Assembly: GCF_001983935.1 (NCBI RefSeq)
Contig: NZ_CP017641.1
Span: forward strand, 4,402,001 to 4,466,000
Reading direction: 5' to 3'
DNA from: Fuerstiella marisgermanici
Lineage (GTDB): Bacteria > Planctomycetota > Planctomycetia > Planctomycetales > Planctomycetaceae
DNA: 64,000 nt
Below the pieces are notes generated by a model, which saw only the letters and a list, made by a program, of their open reading frames with translations, searched no databases and was not told the DNA's origin. Every line of letters begins with the position of its first letter. Positions within the stretch are counted from its first letter, which is position 1. Both the position numbers and the translations under genes were made by a program. Below, one piece after another: positions 21,304 to 31,215 of the stretch.

Positions 21304-22989
21304 ATGCATCCGGACAGGATCGGCCCGTATTTGATCGACAGGAAGATCGGTTCCGGCGGCATGGGGAATGTGTACCTCGGTACTCATGAAACCACCGGCG
21401 AACAGGTTGCCGTCAAAGTTCTTCCCGCGTCCATGGCGCGGGAAGAAGGATTTGTGAATCGCTTCTCGCGCGAAATCGAAGCGTTGCGAAAGGTGAGTCA
21501 TCAAAACATCGTCCAGATCTACGAAGACGGTCAGACGGACGACGGCAGCTATTATTTTTCGATGGAATACGTCGACGGCGAAACGCTGACTTCCATCGTG
21601 ACACAGCAAAAGAAAATTCCGTGGCCGGAGGTCATCGACTTAAGTCTTCAGATTGCATCAGCGCTAAAAGCCGCCCATAACGAAGGCATTGTGCATCGCG
21701 ATTTGAAGCCGTCCAACCTGATGGTCACGGACGACGGAACCGTGAAACTGGCAGACTTCGGCGTCGCTCACGTGTTTGCCACCACCCGGTTAACTCGCAC
21801 CGGTGGAGTCGTCGGGACGGCCGAATACATGTCCCCCGAACAGTCACGAGGACAGCGGGCCACCAAGCTTAGCGACATGTATTCGTTGGGGGCGGTCATG
21901 TATGTGATGCTGACCGGTCGACCTCCGTTTACCGGCCAGACCGCAGGCGACATTCTTCACAAACACCAGTACGCTCAATGCGACAAGCCCGGTCGTTACG
22001 TCCCGGAGATCCCTCGGCTGCTGGAAGACTTCGTATGCAAGCTGCTGGAAAAGAGGCCGGAAAATCGCATCCCGGACGCGTTTGTGGCCATTCGCCAGTT
22101 GACGAATATCCGTTCAAGAATTGAATTCGAACAGCAGCAGAAATCACAAACGGCGACCGCGGCGGCGAGTCCCAGGCCTGACTTAACGTCTCCTGTTGCT
22201 GCCGACAGAACTCAGGGCAGTCACGACGATGCGTCACGGTACCTGCCCGGCCCGGCGACCATGGTGCGCGACGCCATTCGCGACGACATTCAGGCGTCGT
22301 TGAAGAAGTCGCCGCTCGCTCAGTTTTTTGACAACACGTTTGTGTTGATCACTTTGCTGTGCCTCGTGATCGCTGCCGGCTTTTACTTTTCAACCACGAC
22401 AACTCCAGACCCAAGTGAGAACTTCGCGCGAGCCAAGGAGATTATGGAAAACGAACCCAGCGCCGCGTGGTTGCGAATTCGCGATGACGTGCTTCAGCCG
22501 TTGTTGGCGTCCGGTGACCTGGAAGACAAACGCGAGCAAATGCAGCAGTGGGTGCAGATGGCGGATCAGTATGAATTCTGCCGCAAACTTCAAATCGCGA
22601 CCCCGTCAGACGGTTCCAGTCAGTCTGAACTGCATCGGCTGATCGCGTTCGCTTTTGAAACTTACACGGACGGCCGAGTTTCCGACGCAACAGAACAGTT
22701 GCACGCGATACAAAACTTACTGACCGACGACGACGTGTACCTGCGTGATTTTTTACGATCGACGCTGCAGGAATGGGAAGCAGACCACAGCAATACCGGT
22801 CGCCGCGAGCTTGTTCGACGAATTATCGATCAGGCACAATCCGCCATCGATGGCGACGGCGATCCACAGCAGGCAGCTGACGCCCTGCAATCAGTCCTCG
22901 TCCTGTTTAACGACGATCGGTTTCTGCAAAAGGAACTCGACACCTGCCGGTCGCTTCTGGAGACACTTTCTGTTCAGGCTCAGGAATAG
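21304..22989 (+). CDS. Membrane Ser/Thr protein kinase (PknB-like)
   Basis: Hanks-type kinase, 561 aa. Glycine loop IGSGGMGNVYLG (about 15-26), ATP Lys about 38 (VAVKVL), catalytic HRDLKPSN, metal DFGVAH, activation-segment end SPEQSRG: all present, so likely active. Kinase domain ends near 275; a linker follows, then one membrane helix (about 345-365, VLITLLCLVIAAGFYF) and a C-terminal helical domain of about 190 residues outside the membrane with no recognised family (TPR-like helices such as DGRVSDATEQLHAIQNLL). Target and signal unknown. Follows the lactonase by 15 nt. Confidence 0.93.
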   Translation: MHPDRIGPYLIDRKIGSGGMGNVYLGTHETTGEQVAVKVLPASMAREEGFVNRFSREIEALRKVSHQNIVQIYEDGQTDDGSYYFSMEYVDGETLTSIVTQQKKIPWPEVIDLSLQIASALKAAHNEGIVHRDLKPSNLMVTDDGTVKLADFGVAHVFATTRLTRTGGVVGTAEYMSPEQSRGQRATKLSDMYSLGAVMYVMLTGRPPFTGQTAGDILHKHQYAQCDKPGRYVPEIPRLLEDFVCKLLEKRPENRIPDAFVAIRQLTNIRSRIEFEQQQKSQTATAAASPRPDLTSPVAADRTQGSHDDASRYLPGPATMVRDAIRDDIQASLKKSPLAQFFDNTFVLITLLCLVIAAGFYFSTTTTPDPSENFARAKEIMENEPSAAWLRIRDDVLQPLLASGDLEDKREQMQQWVQMADQYEFCRKLQIATPSDGSSQSELHRLIAFAFETYTDGRVSDATEQLHAIQNLLTDDDVYLRDFLRSTLQEWEADHSNTGRRELVRRIIDQAQSAIDGDGDPQQAADALQSVLVLFNDDRFLQKELDTCRSLLETLSVQAQE

Positions 22990-23051
22990 CGGCCGCACAA
23001 ATAGCCAGGTAGCAAACCGATTGCACACATCATTCTCACCGGACATTTCTC

Positions 23052-24377
23052 ATGAATACGTTTCGACTGTTTGTGTTACCTGCCACTTTAATCACCTGTG
23101 TCATCGCGTCCACAACGTTTGCTGCCGATGTTGACTGGCAACCTGACGCGCCGCGCGACGAAATTCGGCCAATCTTTGAAAAACGCGCTGATGGAACGTT
23201 GGCTTTGAAAGCCGACGACCGAACGGGCGTCATTGGCTGGTGGTCGACAACAATGCCCGTCGAGCCGGGTCTGCACTACCGCTTTAGCGTGCGACGCAAA
23301 GCAACGGGAATGGATGCCGAACAGGCTCGACAAGCAGCGACCGTTCGCTTGCTGTGGCAGGACAACAAGGGCAACCGCGTCGTGCGTGATGAGCCGACCT
23401 TCGCATCATACCGCCCGGGCACACCTCCACGAGCGGAACCGGAATTCCCAGCGGACATCGACATGGACGGCGACTCAGCAATCGTCGCTGGCGTCTACAA
23501 AGTGCCGAAGGCGGCAAGTCAGGTGAAGGTCGAATTGCAGTTTCGTTGGGGGCCACCGAATTCACAGGTCGAATGGTCGGACGTGCGTTTCGAACAGGTC
23601 GATCCGCCAACGCCAAGACTCGTCAAAATTGCCGCTATCCATCATCAGCCGCGTGCAGGAAAGACGGCTGCGGAAAAGCGAGAACAGTTCGAGCCGCTGA
23701 TTGCGGATGCGGCAAAGCAGGGAGCTGACCTGATTGTACTGCCGGAAACTCTGACGGTTTACGGCTCTGGCTCAACATATGCCGATTGCGCAGAACCGAT
23801 TCCCGGCCCGTCTACGGAATTCTTCGGCCGCCTTGCTAAGCAATATGACACTCACATCGTGGCGGGCCTGATGGAACGCGACCAGCATCTGATTTACAAC
23901 GTCGCCGTGCTTCTGGGACCGGACGGTAAGATTATCGGCAAGTATCGGAAGGTCACTTTGCCGCGTGGCGAAGTCGAAGGCGGAATAACGCCGGGCAACG
24001 AATACCCCGTTTTCGAAACGTCGTTTGGAAAAGTGGGCATGATGATTTGTTACGACGGGTTCTTCCCGGAAGTCGCGAGGGAACTCACGAAGAACGGTGC
24101 GGAGATCATTGCGTGGCCAGTGTGGGGCTGCAATCCGATGCTCGGAGCCGCTCGTGCGTGTGAGAACCATGTATACGTCGCCAGCAGCACCTACACAGAC
24201 GCCGCCAACAATTGGATGATCACCGGCATCTACGGACACGATGGCACCGTGCTGGCTCAAGCCAAAAAATGGGGCACATCGGCCATCACGGAAGTCGACC
24301 TCAACAAGCCGCTGTACTGGCACAGCCTCGGCGACTTTCAGGCCCAAATCGAACGTCACCGCCCGCTAGCGCACTGA
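23052..24377 (+). CDS. Secreted carbon-nitrogen hydrolase (nitrilase superfamily) with N-terminal beta domain
   Basis: 441 aa. Signal peptide (1-24), then about 165 residues of a beta-rich domain resembling a carbohydrate-binding or jelly-roll module ([35 protein letters not shown]), then the nitrilase fold from about 190. The Glu-Lys-Cys triad is intact: E232 in LPETLT, K300 in YRKVTLP, C333 in [11 protein letters not shown]. These enzymes hydrolyse amides, nitriles or carbamoyl compounds. Most family members are cytosolic, so export plus an added domain is unusual. Substrate unknown; the N-terminal module suggests a surface or polymer-bound target (inference). Confidence 0.9.
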   Translation: MNTFRLFVLPATLITCVIASTTFAADVDWQPDAPRDEIRPIFEKRADGTLALKADDRTGVIGWWSTTMPVEPGLHYRFSVRRKATGMDAEQARQAATVRLLWQDNKGNRVVRDEPTFASYRPGTPPRAEPEFPADIDMDGDSAIVAGVYKVPKAASQVKVELQFRWGPPNSQVEWSDVRFEQVDPPTPRLVKIAAIHHQPRAGKTAAEKREQFEPLIADAAKQGADLIVLPETLTVYGSGSTYADCAEPIPGPSTEFFGRLAKQYDTHIVAGLMERDQHLIYNVAVLLGPDGKIIGKYRKVTLPRGEVEGGITPGNEYPVFETSFGKVGMMICYDGFFPEVARELTKNGAEIIAWPVWGCNPMLGAARACENHVYVASSTYTDAANNWMITGIYGHDGTVLAQAKKWGTSAITEVDLNKPLYWHSLGDFQAQIERHRPLAH

Positions 24378-24616
24378 AGTCAGCATGGAAGGTCTGTCGA
24401 ACAAACAGTTTGACAATTGGCTTTCTACTTGCCCGCTCTTGCTGTTCCTAATCCGGTTATGTCGACGATGCGGTTGTGTTTCACGATCGCAGCAACGGAA
24501 ACTCGATTTTCCGGTTCAACGGGCGGGCATTGCGGTGTCCGGGAATGCAATTCGGTGCTCCGTGAGGTAATAATTCGAAGACTCGAAAGTTCATCGAAGC
24601 CCAGAGACTTAGAATT

Positions 24617-26578
24617 ATGCCGATCAAGGTTCGTTGCAAAGAATGCAGCACGGTAATGGCGGTGCCGGATAAGGCCGCCGGCCGCGCAGTCAAATGCAAA
24701 TCGTGCGGTGGCCGAGTGCCCGTGCCGAATCCCGCCGCACGGAAGGCGAAAGCCAGTCGCTCAGCACAGGGCGCCGCAGGCAGTGAGGCAGCGAAAAGTC
24801 GTCCGGCCAAGAAACGCCCCGTAAAAAAACGGCGTCCACGCCCGGCTGCGGAACCGTCGTTTGACGACTTCGGCGATTCAGACGATCTGTTCGGTGGCCT
24901 GGACCTGGGCCGCGCAGAGCATGCGGATCAGCGAGTCTGCCCGGGCTGTGCGTCGCCCGTCGACGAAGACGATATCGAGTGCCCAAAATGCGGCGTGAAT
25001 ATCGAAACCGGTGCGCTAAGCGAAAAGCAGCGTGTCCGCATTGCACGAAAAGGGCCGCCACCAGAAGAATTCTACAGCAAAGCGTTGCCCAACGCGTGGA
25101 AGTTTCTGATGAACCACAAGAGCTGGGCCGTGAAGACAGGGCTGAACTGGGGCATCTCAGTCGCCATGGTCATTCTGGCGGCGTTCGTGCTGAATTGGTA
25201 CATCGATGGGCGTATCAGAGAACTGGTCGATACGGCGGAAGGCCCAGTCGAGATCACAGATTCGTACGTCCTTATTAAACCCACCGACAATGGAGACATC
25301 CTGTACGACGGCGTCAAATACGGAACCGGGTCGACTCGGCTGGACGCCAACAAGCAACTGATTCTGCCGCCACCACGAATCGCCGCGATGACCTCGCCGC
25401 CAGCGATCTTCTGGACTTTCATCTTCGTAATCTTCACGCTGGGCTGCGGCGGTTGGGCATGGACACTGGCCGACAAGATCGTTCACCTCACGATGTCCGG
25501 CGAAAAGAAGATTAAACGCTTTGCGGGCGATATGTTCGGCAATATGACCAAAGGGTTCACAACAATCTTTTGGCCAATTGTGCTGATGTATCCTGTGATC
25601 TGGATCCCTGTCGCAATGCACTTTTCCGGCGTTGGCGATGTTGCCTGCATTGCAACCTTTGCCACCCTGATGCTGATTCCGTATATGGTGTTTCTGGCTC
25701 CGGCGATGGTGCATATGTCGCAGCCATATACCTATCGCGCGTGGTTGATTAACTGGATGGCGAAGGACTGGGTCAACACGCTCGTGCCCAGCATGTATGT
25801 CTCCGTTCTGTTTTTCTTTCTGGTGCTGATGATCCCGTTGGGAATTGCAATCGGAATCGCTGTCGGCTGGAACCAGTTTACAGACTTCTACACCAACCAA
25901 ATTGAACTCCCGGCACTAAACGCGATGTTTGGCTACACCGCTGAAGATGCGGATTCAAGCTGGATGTTCGCGTTCACACGAATGCCGTTGCTGTTCACAG
26001 TTGCAGCGCTGACCTGCACGACGCTTGGAATGCTGCTGGCGTTTCCGTCGATCTTGATGATGCGAGTCTTCGGGCTATTCGGTTTGTATTTTAAGCCGGA
26101 CCTCTCATTGTGTGCTGAACAAACACCGCTGGCTCCGGCCGGTTTTGGACCGCGTTTTCTGGCGATCCAGGTGGATCTTATCATTTCCGCAGGCATTGGG
26201 TTGGCGTGCTATCTGGGCTCTGGCTACGCGGCGGGCCTGGTCGGCCATCTGTACAATTCGCCGCAGATCGCTGCGATCGCCCGTTGGGTGATCTTCGGCG
26301 GGGCGCTGGCCGGGATATTGGGATTCTACTTTTCCCGATGGGAATCCGGGGCGGGCCGAGCGACTCTTGGAAAATGGACGTTCGGCATGATCGTGTTGAG
26401 GGACAACAATGAACCGATGGACACGAACCTCGCTTTGAAACGAGCGGCGGCGTCACTTATTTCCGTCCTGTCGTTAGGCATGACTTTCATCATGTGTGCC
26501 TTCCACCCGGAGCATCGAGCAGTGCATGACACCTTAACCAAGACCAAGGTTGTCTGGCGCGGGGACGAAAATCTGTAG
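24617..26578 (+). CDS. RDD-domain membrane protein with two zinc ribbons
   Basis: 653 aa. N-terminal zinc ribbon (CKECSTVM...CKSCGG), a basic/Ala linker, a second ribbon (CPGCASPV...CPKCG, about 114-132), then several membrane helices (about 180-200, 255-285, 315-360, 390-420, 455-480) and a C-terminal RDD domain (GFGPRFLAIQVDLIIS, GKWTFGMIVLRDNNEP, HRAVHDTLTKTKVV). RDD proteins are membrane proteins of poorly defined, partly transport-related function. The double ribbon plus RDD layout recurs in planctomycetes. Monocistronic; a hairpin follows at 26588. Confidence 0.85.
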   Translation: MPIKVRCKECSTVMAVPDKAAGRAVKCKSCGGRVPVPNPAARKAKASRSAQGAAGSEAAKSRPAKKRPVKKRRPRPAAEPSFDDFGDSDDLFGGLDLGRAEHADQRVCPGCASPVDEDDIECPKCGVNIETGALSEKQRVRIARKGPPPEEFYSKALPNAWKFLMNHKSWAVKTGLNWGISVAMVILAAFVLNWYIDGRIRELVDTAEGPVEITDSYVLIKPTDNGDILYDGVKYGTGSTRLDANKQLILPPPRIAAMTSPPAIFWTFIFVIFTLGCGGWAWTLADKIVHLTMSGEKKIKRFAGDMFGNMTKGFTTIFWPIVLMYPVIWIPVAMHFSGVGDVACIATFATLMLIPYMVFLAPAMVHMSQPYTYRAWLINWMAKDWVNTLVPSMYVSVLFFFLVLMIPLGIAIGIAVGWNQFTDFYTNQIELPALNAMFGYTAEDADSSWMFAFTRMPLLFTVAALTCTTLGMLLAFPSILMMRVFGLFGLYFKPDLSLCAEQTPLAPAGFGPRFLAIQVDLIISAGIGLACYLGSGYAAGLVGHLYNSPQIAAIARWVIFGGALAGILGFYFSRWESGAGRATLGKWTFGMIVLRDNNEPMDTNLALKRAAASLISVLSLGMTFIMCAFHPEHRAVHDTLTKTKVVWRGDENL

Positions 26579-26587
26579 GATCAGTGA

Positions 26588-26621
26588 TGGCGGTGTAATG
26601 CGTGCCCCGGCATCACCGCCA
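26588..26621 (+). terminator. Hairpin after RDD gene
   Basis: TGGCGGTG (26588-26595) pairs with CACCGCCA (26614-26621), with an inner ATGC/GCAT stem. It lies 10 nt after the stop; no U-tract follows, so termination is only a guess. Confidence 0.4.
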
Positions 26622-26740
26622 GACCGGGCAATAACCCGCAGTTCTGTAGAAAGCGAAGATCCTGAAACGCGGTTTGCCGATCTGTTCTGAATGGTCACGC
26701 AGTTTAGCGCGACTTTGTCAGTATAGCGGGGCAACAGTAC

Positions 26741-28831
26741 ATGTCGGCGGTCGCGAACAGGAATGCAGACAAACTGAGTGATGCGATCGCCTGTCACCAG
26801 GCAGGTGATCTGCCGACGGCTCTGCGGGCTTATTCCGAAATTCTTGCCTCCGACCCCCGCAACGCTGACGCCTGGCACCTGTCTGGCCTCGCATCAAACG
26901 CGCTGGGCGATTTTGCCAACGGCGAACAGTTGATTCGTCGAGCCATCGAGCTGAAGCCCACAGAAAATGTCTACCAGTCCAACCTCGCAGCTGTCCTGTT
27001 AAAGCAGAAACGCCACGAAGAGGCCGAAACACTGTGTCGCAACGTGCTGCGGCAGGACAGCAAACATGCCCGGGCGCTCAATCACCTTGGGACAGCCCTC
27101 CGGCAGCAGCGGCGTTATCAGGAATCGCTGGAGGTGTTTCGCCGGGGTGTGGAAGTCGACGCCTCGGCGAAAACACTATGCAATCTCAGTGCGGCCCTGA
27201 TTGACGCTGGACAGCTGCCGGAAGCAATCAACACATTGCTGAAGGCTCGCAATTTGGCTCCAGAACAGCCGCAGGTTCATCTCAATCTCGGCTCGGCTTA
27301 TCGGCTACAGGGACAACATTCGGAAGCTGCCGCAGCTTTTCAGGAGGCCGAAAGACTGTCGCCCGATTGCGCCGAACTGCACGTGAACAAAGGCAATCTG
27401 TTGCAGGAAACCGGCAAAGTCACTGAGGCCATTACCAGCTTTCAACGAGCTATTGCAATCGATGCATCGTTGCCGACCGCCGCAGCCGGTCTGGGGAGGT
27501 CGTTGCAGCAGATTGGTTGTTGGGCAGAAGGCCTGGAAGCAACTCGCCTTGCTGCCCAGCTCGCACCCGAATCACAAAAGTTCCAAAGCTGCTATTTGTA
27601 TGCAGCCACGCTAAGTCCGCTGCTGTCCATCGAACAGGTTGTCCAGGAACATGCAGCATGGGGGCAGCGTATCGAAGCCGTAGCACCAATGTGCGATATT
27701 CGCACGGACCTTGCGGCCGACAAGACCCTGCGTATCGGATATGTCTCTCCGGATATTCACGATCATGCCACAATGCGATACATGCTGCCGCTATTGGAAT
27801 CTCACAACAGGACAGAATTTGAGATCTACTGCTATTCAGAAACGACCAGCGAAGACTACGTGACAGAAGCCGCCAAGAACACTGTGGACGGCTGGTGCAG
27901 GACACGAAACCTGACAGACAAAGAGTTCGCAACACGCATTCAAAGTGATCACATCGACATACTCGTGGATCTGGCAGGGCACACGGCTAACAACCGACTG
28001 CCGGTATTTGCAAGAAAGCCGGCGCCGGTGCAGGTGTCCTTTCTGGGGTATCCCACCACAACCGGCCTGACACGCATTGACTACTTCCTGACCGATGCCG
28101 CGCGAGAACCCGTTTCCCCGGAACTGTTCTTCACGGAAACCCCGTTGTTTCTTCCTCACGGAGCCGCCTGCTATTCCGCGCCGGAGCAGATTGACGTCGT
28201 ACCGCCGCCTTGTATCGAAAGCGGGCGTATCACATTGGGCTCAACCCATCGCATAGAAAAAATTTCGCCACAGACACTGAAGGTTTGGGCGACTGTCATG
28301 AGCCTGTTGCCCACGGCTCGCCTGCTGATTTTTCGCGACGTGCTCAAAGGCGAATCACTACGCCGTAAGTTGCGTCAGCAGTTAGGTGCAGCAGGTATCG
28401 ACCTCGATCGTGTATCGTTCGAGTGGGTACTTCCTTCCCCGTACATGCAAGTCTATTCGAACTTCGACATTATGCTTGACGTGTTCCCGTGGGGCAGCGG
28501 GACGATAGCCTACGACGCAATGTTTATGGGTGTTCCCATTCCAACCATCTCTGGCGATCGAGGTGGCGCCCGCACAACGACATCTCTAATGCACCACTGC
28601 GGATTTCCGGAACTAGCAGCCAACGGCGTAGACGAATACCTGAACGTGATTTGCCAACTGGCTCGCGATGAGGCGCGGCTGGTGAAGCTTCGCCAGCAAA
28701 TTCGCTCGGCCATGCAGAACACAGTCTGTAACGGCCGGCGTTTCGCAAACGACATAGAACAGGCGTACCGCCAGATGTGGCACAAATATATCGACCAGCA
28801 CAACGACATTAGCGGTCAGGAAACACTGTGA
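26741..28831 (+). CDS. TPR protein with GT41 (O-GlcNAc transferase/SPINDLY-like) domain
   Basis: 696 aa. Residues about 8-300 are tetratricopeptide repeats (typical units: DAWHLSGLASNALGDFANGEQLIRRAIEL, ARALNHLGTALRQQRRYQESLEV as start fragments of each repeat), residues about 325-690 the GT41 catalytic part: LRIGYVSPDIHDHA, DILVDLAGHTANNRL, QVSFLGYPTTTG, TLGSTHRIEKISP, and MLDVFPWGSGTIAYDAMFMGVP. The family adds GlcNAc or another sugar to Ser/Thr of proteins in the cytoplasm; bacterial members include flagellin and adhesin modifiers. No signal peptide. The nearby aminotransferase, sulfotransferase and flagellin genes suggest a flagellin or surface-protein target (inference). Confidence 0.9.
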   Translation: MSAVANRNADKLSDAIACHQAGDLPTALRAYSEILASDPRNADAWHLSGLASNALGDFANGEQLIRRAIELKPTENVYQSNLAAVLLKQKRHEEAETLCRNVLRQDSKHARALNHLGTALRQQRRYQESLEVFRRGVEVDASAKTLCNLSAALIDAGQLPEAINTLLKARNLAPEQPQVHLNLGSAYRLQGQHSEAAAAFQEAERLSPDCAELHVNKGNLLQETGKVTEAITSFQRAIAIDASLPTAAAGLGRSLQQIGCWAEGLEATRLAAQLAPESQKFQSCYLYAATLSPLLSIEQVVQEHAAWGQRIEAVAPMCDIRTDLAADKTLRIGYVSPDIHDHATMRYMLPLLESHNRTEFEIYCYSETTSEDYVTEAAKNTVDGWCRTRNLTDKEFATRIQSDHIDILVDLAGHTANNRLPVFARKPAPVQVSFLGYPTTTGLTRIDYFLTDAAREPVSPELFFTETPLFLPHGAACYSAPEQIDVVPPPCIESGRITLGSTHRIEKISPQTLKVWATVMSLLPTARLLIFRDVLKGESLRRKLRQQLGAAGIDLDRVSFEWVLPSPYMQVYSNFDIMLDVFPWGSGTIAYDAMFMGVPIPTISGDRGGARTTTSLMHHCGFPELAANGVDEYLNVICQLARDEARLVKLRQQIRSAMQNTVCNGRRFANDIEQAYRQMWHKYIDQHNDISGQETL

Positions 28832-29105
28832 CGCCTCCATCCACGACCATGATGAAATTCACACTTGCGGGGTCAGCACTTCTGCCGGGCCCGAGCATGC
28901 CAGACGCCACGAGTGTCACGGCGTGTACTATCACGGCGGCGTTGCTGCACAACTCGCAAACGCTGCGGGCCATCAACCGTATTCGACACAGGCTGCAACT
29001 ATTCTGGTGCGCCAGAATAGTGACCAGACGCGGAGTGAACGTAGCGTGTCCCCTTGAACTGACGCCCGATCAGCAAAGCCGAGTGCAGCAACATGGAGAC
29101 GCATC

Positions 29106-30335
29106 TTGAAGAAACACTTCAGCGACCTTGCCTTATTTGGTGGACCTGCGTCATTCGCTACCCCATTAATTGTCGGCCGACCTTACATGCCGGATCGAAC
29201 TTCGCTGATGCGAAGAATCGAATCTGTTCTCGATAGCGGCTGGCTGTCCAACGGCGGTCCGATGGTTGACGAACTAGAAACCAAAGTTGCTCAACGGCTA
29301 ACAGCAAAACACGTTGTCGCAGTATGCAACGGCACTGTAGCATTGCAGGTGATGGCCAAAGCCTGCGGGTTGGCTGGCGAAGTGATCGTCCCATCAATGA
29401 CATTCGTTGCTACGCCCCACGCGATGCAGTGGATCGGCCTGACGCCGGTTTTCGCGGATGTCACGCATGCCGATCATACGCTCGACCCGGAGTCAGTAGA
29501 GCGCTGCATTACGCCACGGACGTCGGCGATTCTGGCGGTCCATTTGTGGGGTAATCCGTGCCACGTCAAACAGTTGCAACAGGTCGCTGACCGCAACGGA
29601 TTGAAACTTCTGTTCGATGCAAGCCACGCCTTCGGGTGTGACTGTCAAAACAGACCGATCGGCAACTTTGGTCTGGCGGAAGCCATTAGTTTCCACGCTA
29701 CGAAGGTGATGCACGCGGCTGAAGGAGGTGTGATTGTCACGAATGATGACACCGTTGCTGAACGATGCCGCCTGATGCGAAATTTCGGCATCACCGATCT
29801 CACGAGTATCGACAGCGCCGGAACAAACGCCAAGATGAACGAACTCTGCGCCGCAGCTGGTTTGACTTCACTGGAATCGATCGATGATGTAATCCAGCAC
29901 AATCAACAAAATATGCAAGCGTATCGCAAGGCCATCAGCGGCGTCCGAGGGCTCCGATTGGCAGTGCCACCATCTTCGGAACGTCGCAATAGCCAATACG
30001 TTGTCGTGGAGGTAAATCAGCAGGAATTTGGCCTCAATCGAGATGGCCTGCTGCAGGTTCTAAGAGCGGAAGGTGTCTTTGCTCGATCATACTTCCAGCC
30101 CGGCTGCCACAATGCTGCCCCGTATGCAGGGCAGGCAGGCCATCAACCTGTGCCGATGCCGGTAACAGAACGGCTGCTTCATAACGTGCTGCAGCTACCG
30201 ACAGGACCAGCCGTGACGAAAAACGATATTAGACGGATTGGACAACTACTGGAGACTGTACATCAGCATGCGGGCGCCGTGTTGGAGCGCGTCGCTAACG
30301 ATGATCGCCTGGGATTGGTTCCGGACGCGGCGTAG
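29106..30335 (+). CDS. DegT/DnrJ/EryC1 sugar aminotransferase
   Basis: PLP-dependent aminotransferase that converts a nucleotide-linked keto sugar to an amino sugar, 409 aa. Family signs: GWLSNGGPMVDELE near the N-terminus, CNGTVALQ, the PLP-phosphate/ring residues DASHAFG, and the Schiff-base Lys about 200 in FHATKVMHAAEGG. TTG start at 29106 is supported by GGAG at 29095-29098. A 274-nt gap without a clear gene separates it from the GT41 gene upstream. Likely supplies an amino-deoxysugar donor for the neighbouring transferases (inference). Cytosolic. Confidence 0.92.
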   Translation: MKKHFSDLALFGGPASFATPLIVGRPYMPDRTSLMRRIESVLDSGWLSNGGPMVDELETKVAQRLTAKHVVAVCNGTVALQVMAKACGLAGEVIVPSMTFVATPHAMQWIGLTPVFADVTHADHTLDPESVERCITPRTSAILAVHLWGNPCHVKQLQQVADRNGLKLLFDASHAFGCDCQNRPIGNFGLAEAISFHATKVMHAAEGGVIVTNDDTVAERCRLMRNFGITDLTSIDSAGTNAKMNELCAAAGLTSLESIDDVIQHNQQNMQAYRKAISGVRGLRLAVPPSSERRNSQYVVVEVNQQEFGLNRDGLLQVLRAEGVFARSYFQPGCHNAAPYAGQAGHQPVPMPVTERLLHNVLQLPTGPAVTKNDIRRIGQLLETVHQHAGAVLERVANDDRLGLVPDAA

Positions 30336-30382
30336 CGCCTCCGTATCTTCGCAACATATTCTCCCGCAATTTGGAGCTAAGA

Positions 30383-31213
30383 ATGACATATATCTTTGTT
30401 GGAGGTAGCCAAAGGAGCGGTACCTCCATCGCGCAGCAAATGCTTTGTCAGTTGCCTGCGGCAAATCCGTATCTTCACGAGGCCAGTTTCCTGCGTAGTC
30501 TGGTGCAGTGTTATGTTGACGCCAGAACAAACTATGACCGAAACGAACACTGCTATTTTGATTCAGTGCAGGAACTTCGAAACTTTCAGTCTGGCGTCGT
30601 ACACGCATTTTTAGAAGGCCTGACGCAACGACTCAGCAAACCGCTCCACCTGATCCTGAAGGAACCTCATCTCACGATTCTCTGGCCGTTTTTGTTTGAA
30701 TTAGTTCCGGAAGCAAAGTTTCTTTTGATGGTACGGGATCCGCGAGACGTAATCGCGTCCATGATCACCGTCGGTGAAAAACTGAAGAGGCTGGGGCAGC
30801 AATACCTATTTGTTGATCGCGACATTCCGTCATTGTGTGCCCATTTCCTCTCGTTTTATCAACCAGCATTTGCTGTCAAGTCGTCTGAATTCCGACGCCA
30901 ACTGGGCGTCGTCCACTACGAAGAACTGGTGACAGATCCACAGCAAACACTTGTCGACATCACAAAGTTCACTGGTGTCGGATTCGACCAGATTGATCTA
31001 GATGCACCACTGCGGCCAGGAATGGTGAAGACCGAAGAATTTAAAAAGAGCAATTTCTTCTCTCCATGGACAACTGAATTGAGCGGTCTGAACCCATCGA
31101 AGACCAGAATCGGCAACCACGTCAACGTGCTAACGCCAGTTGAGACCGCCCTGGTCGAATACCACTGCGCCGATTTCTTCGAGTGGTTTGGCTATCGCCG
31201 TAGTGCTGCCTAG
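30383..31213 (+). CDS. PAPS-dependent sulfotransferase
   Basis: 276 aa; transfers sulfate from PAPS to a hydroxyl of a carbohydrate or protein. 5'-phosphosulfate-binding loop at the very N-terminus (VGGSQRSGTS), and the 3'-phosphate-binding segment FLLMVRDPRDVIASM. The ATG at 30383 is used because GGAG lies 7 nt before it. Codons here look more AT-rich than in most neighbours, a possible sign of transfer (by-eye). Third gene of the sugar-modification block. PAP, its by-product, can be cleared by the HAL2-type enzyme encoded at 55228. Confidence 0.85.
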   Translation: MTYIFVGGSQRSGTSIAQQMLCQLPAANPYLHEASFLRSLVQCYVDARTNYDRNEHCYFDSVQELRNFQSGVVHAFLEGLTQRLSKPLHLILKEPHLTILWPFLFELVPEAKFLLMVRDPRDVIASMITVGEKLKRLGQQYLFVDRDIPSLCAHFLSFYQPAFAVKSSEFRRQLGVVHYEELVTDPQQTLVDITKFTGVGFDQIDLDAPLRPGMVKTEEFKKSNFFSPWTTELSGLNPSKTRIGNHVNVLTPVETALVEYHCADFFEWFGYRRSAA

Positions 31214-31215
31214 AC

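Noticed and set aside
28828-29109. 93-aa plus frame between GT41 and DegT
   Set aside because: Composition odd and no start support; competing frame looks at least as good; kept only as a low-interest finding.
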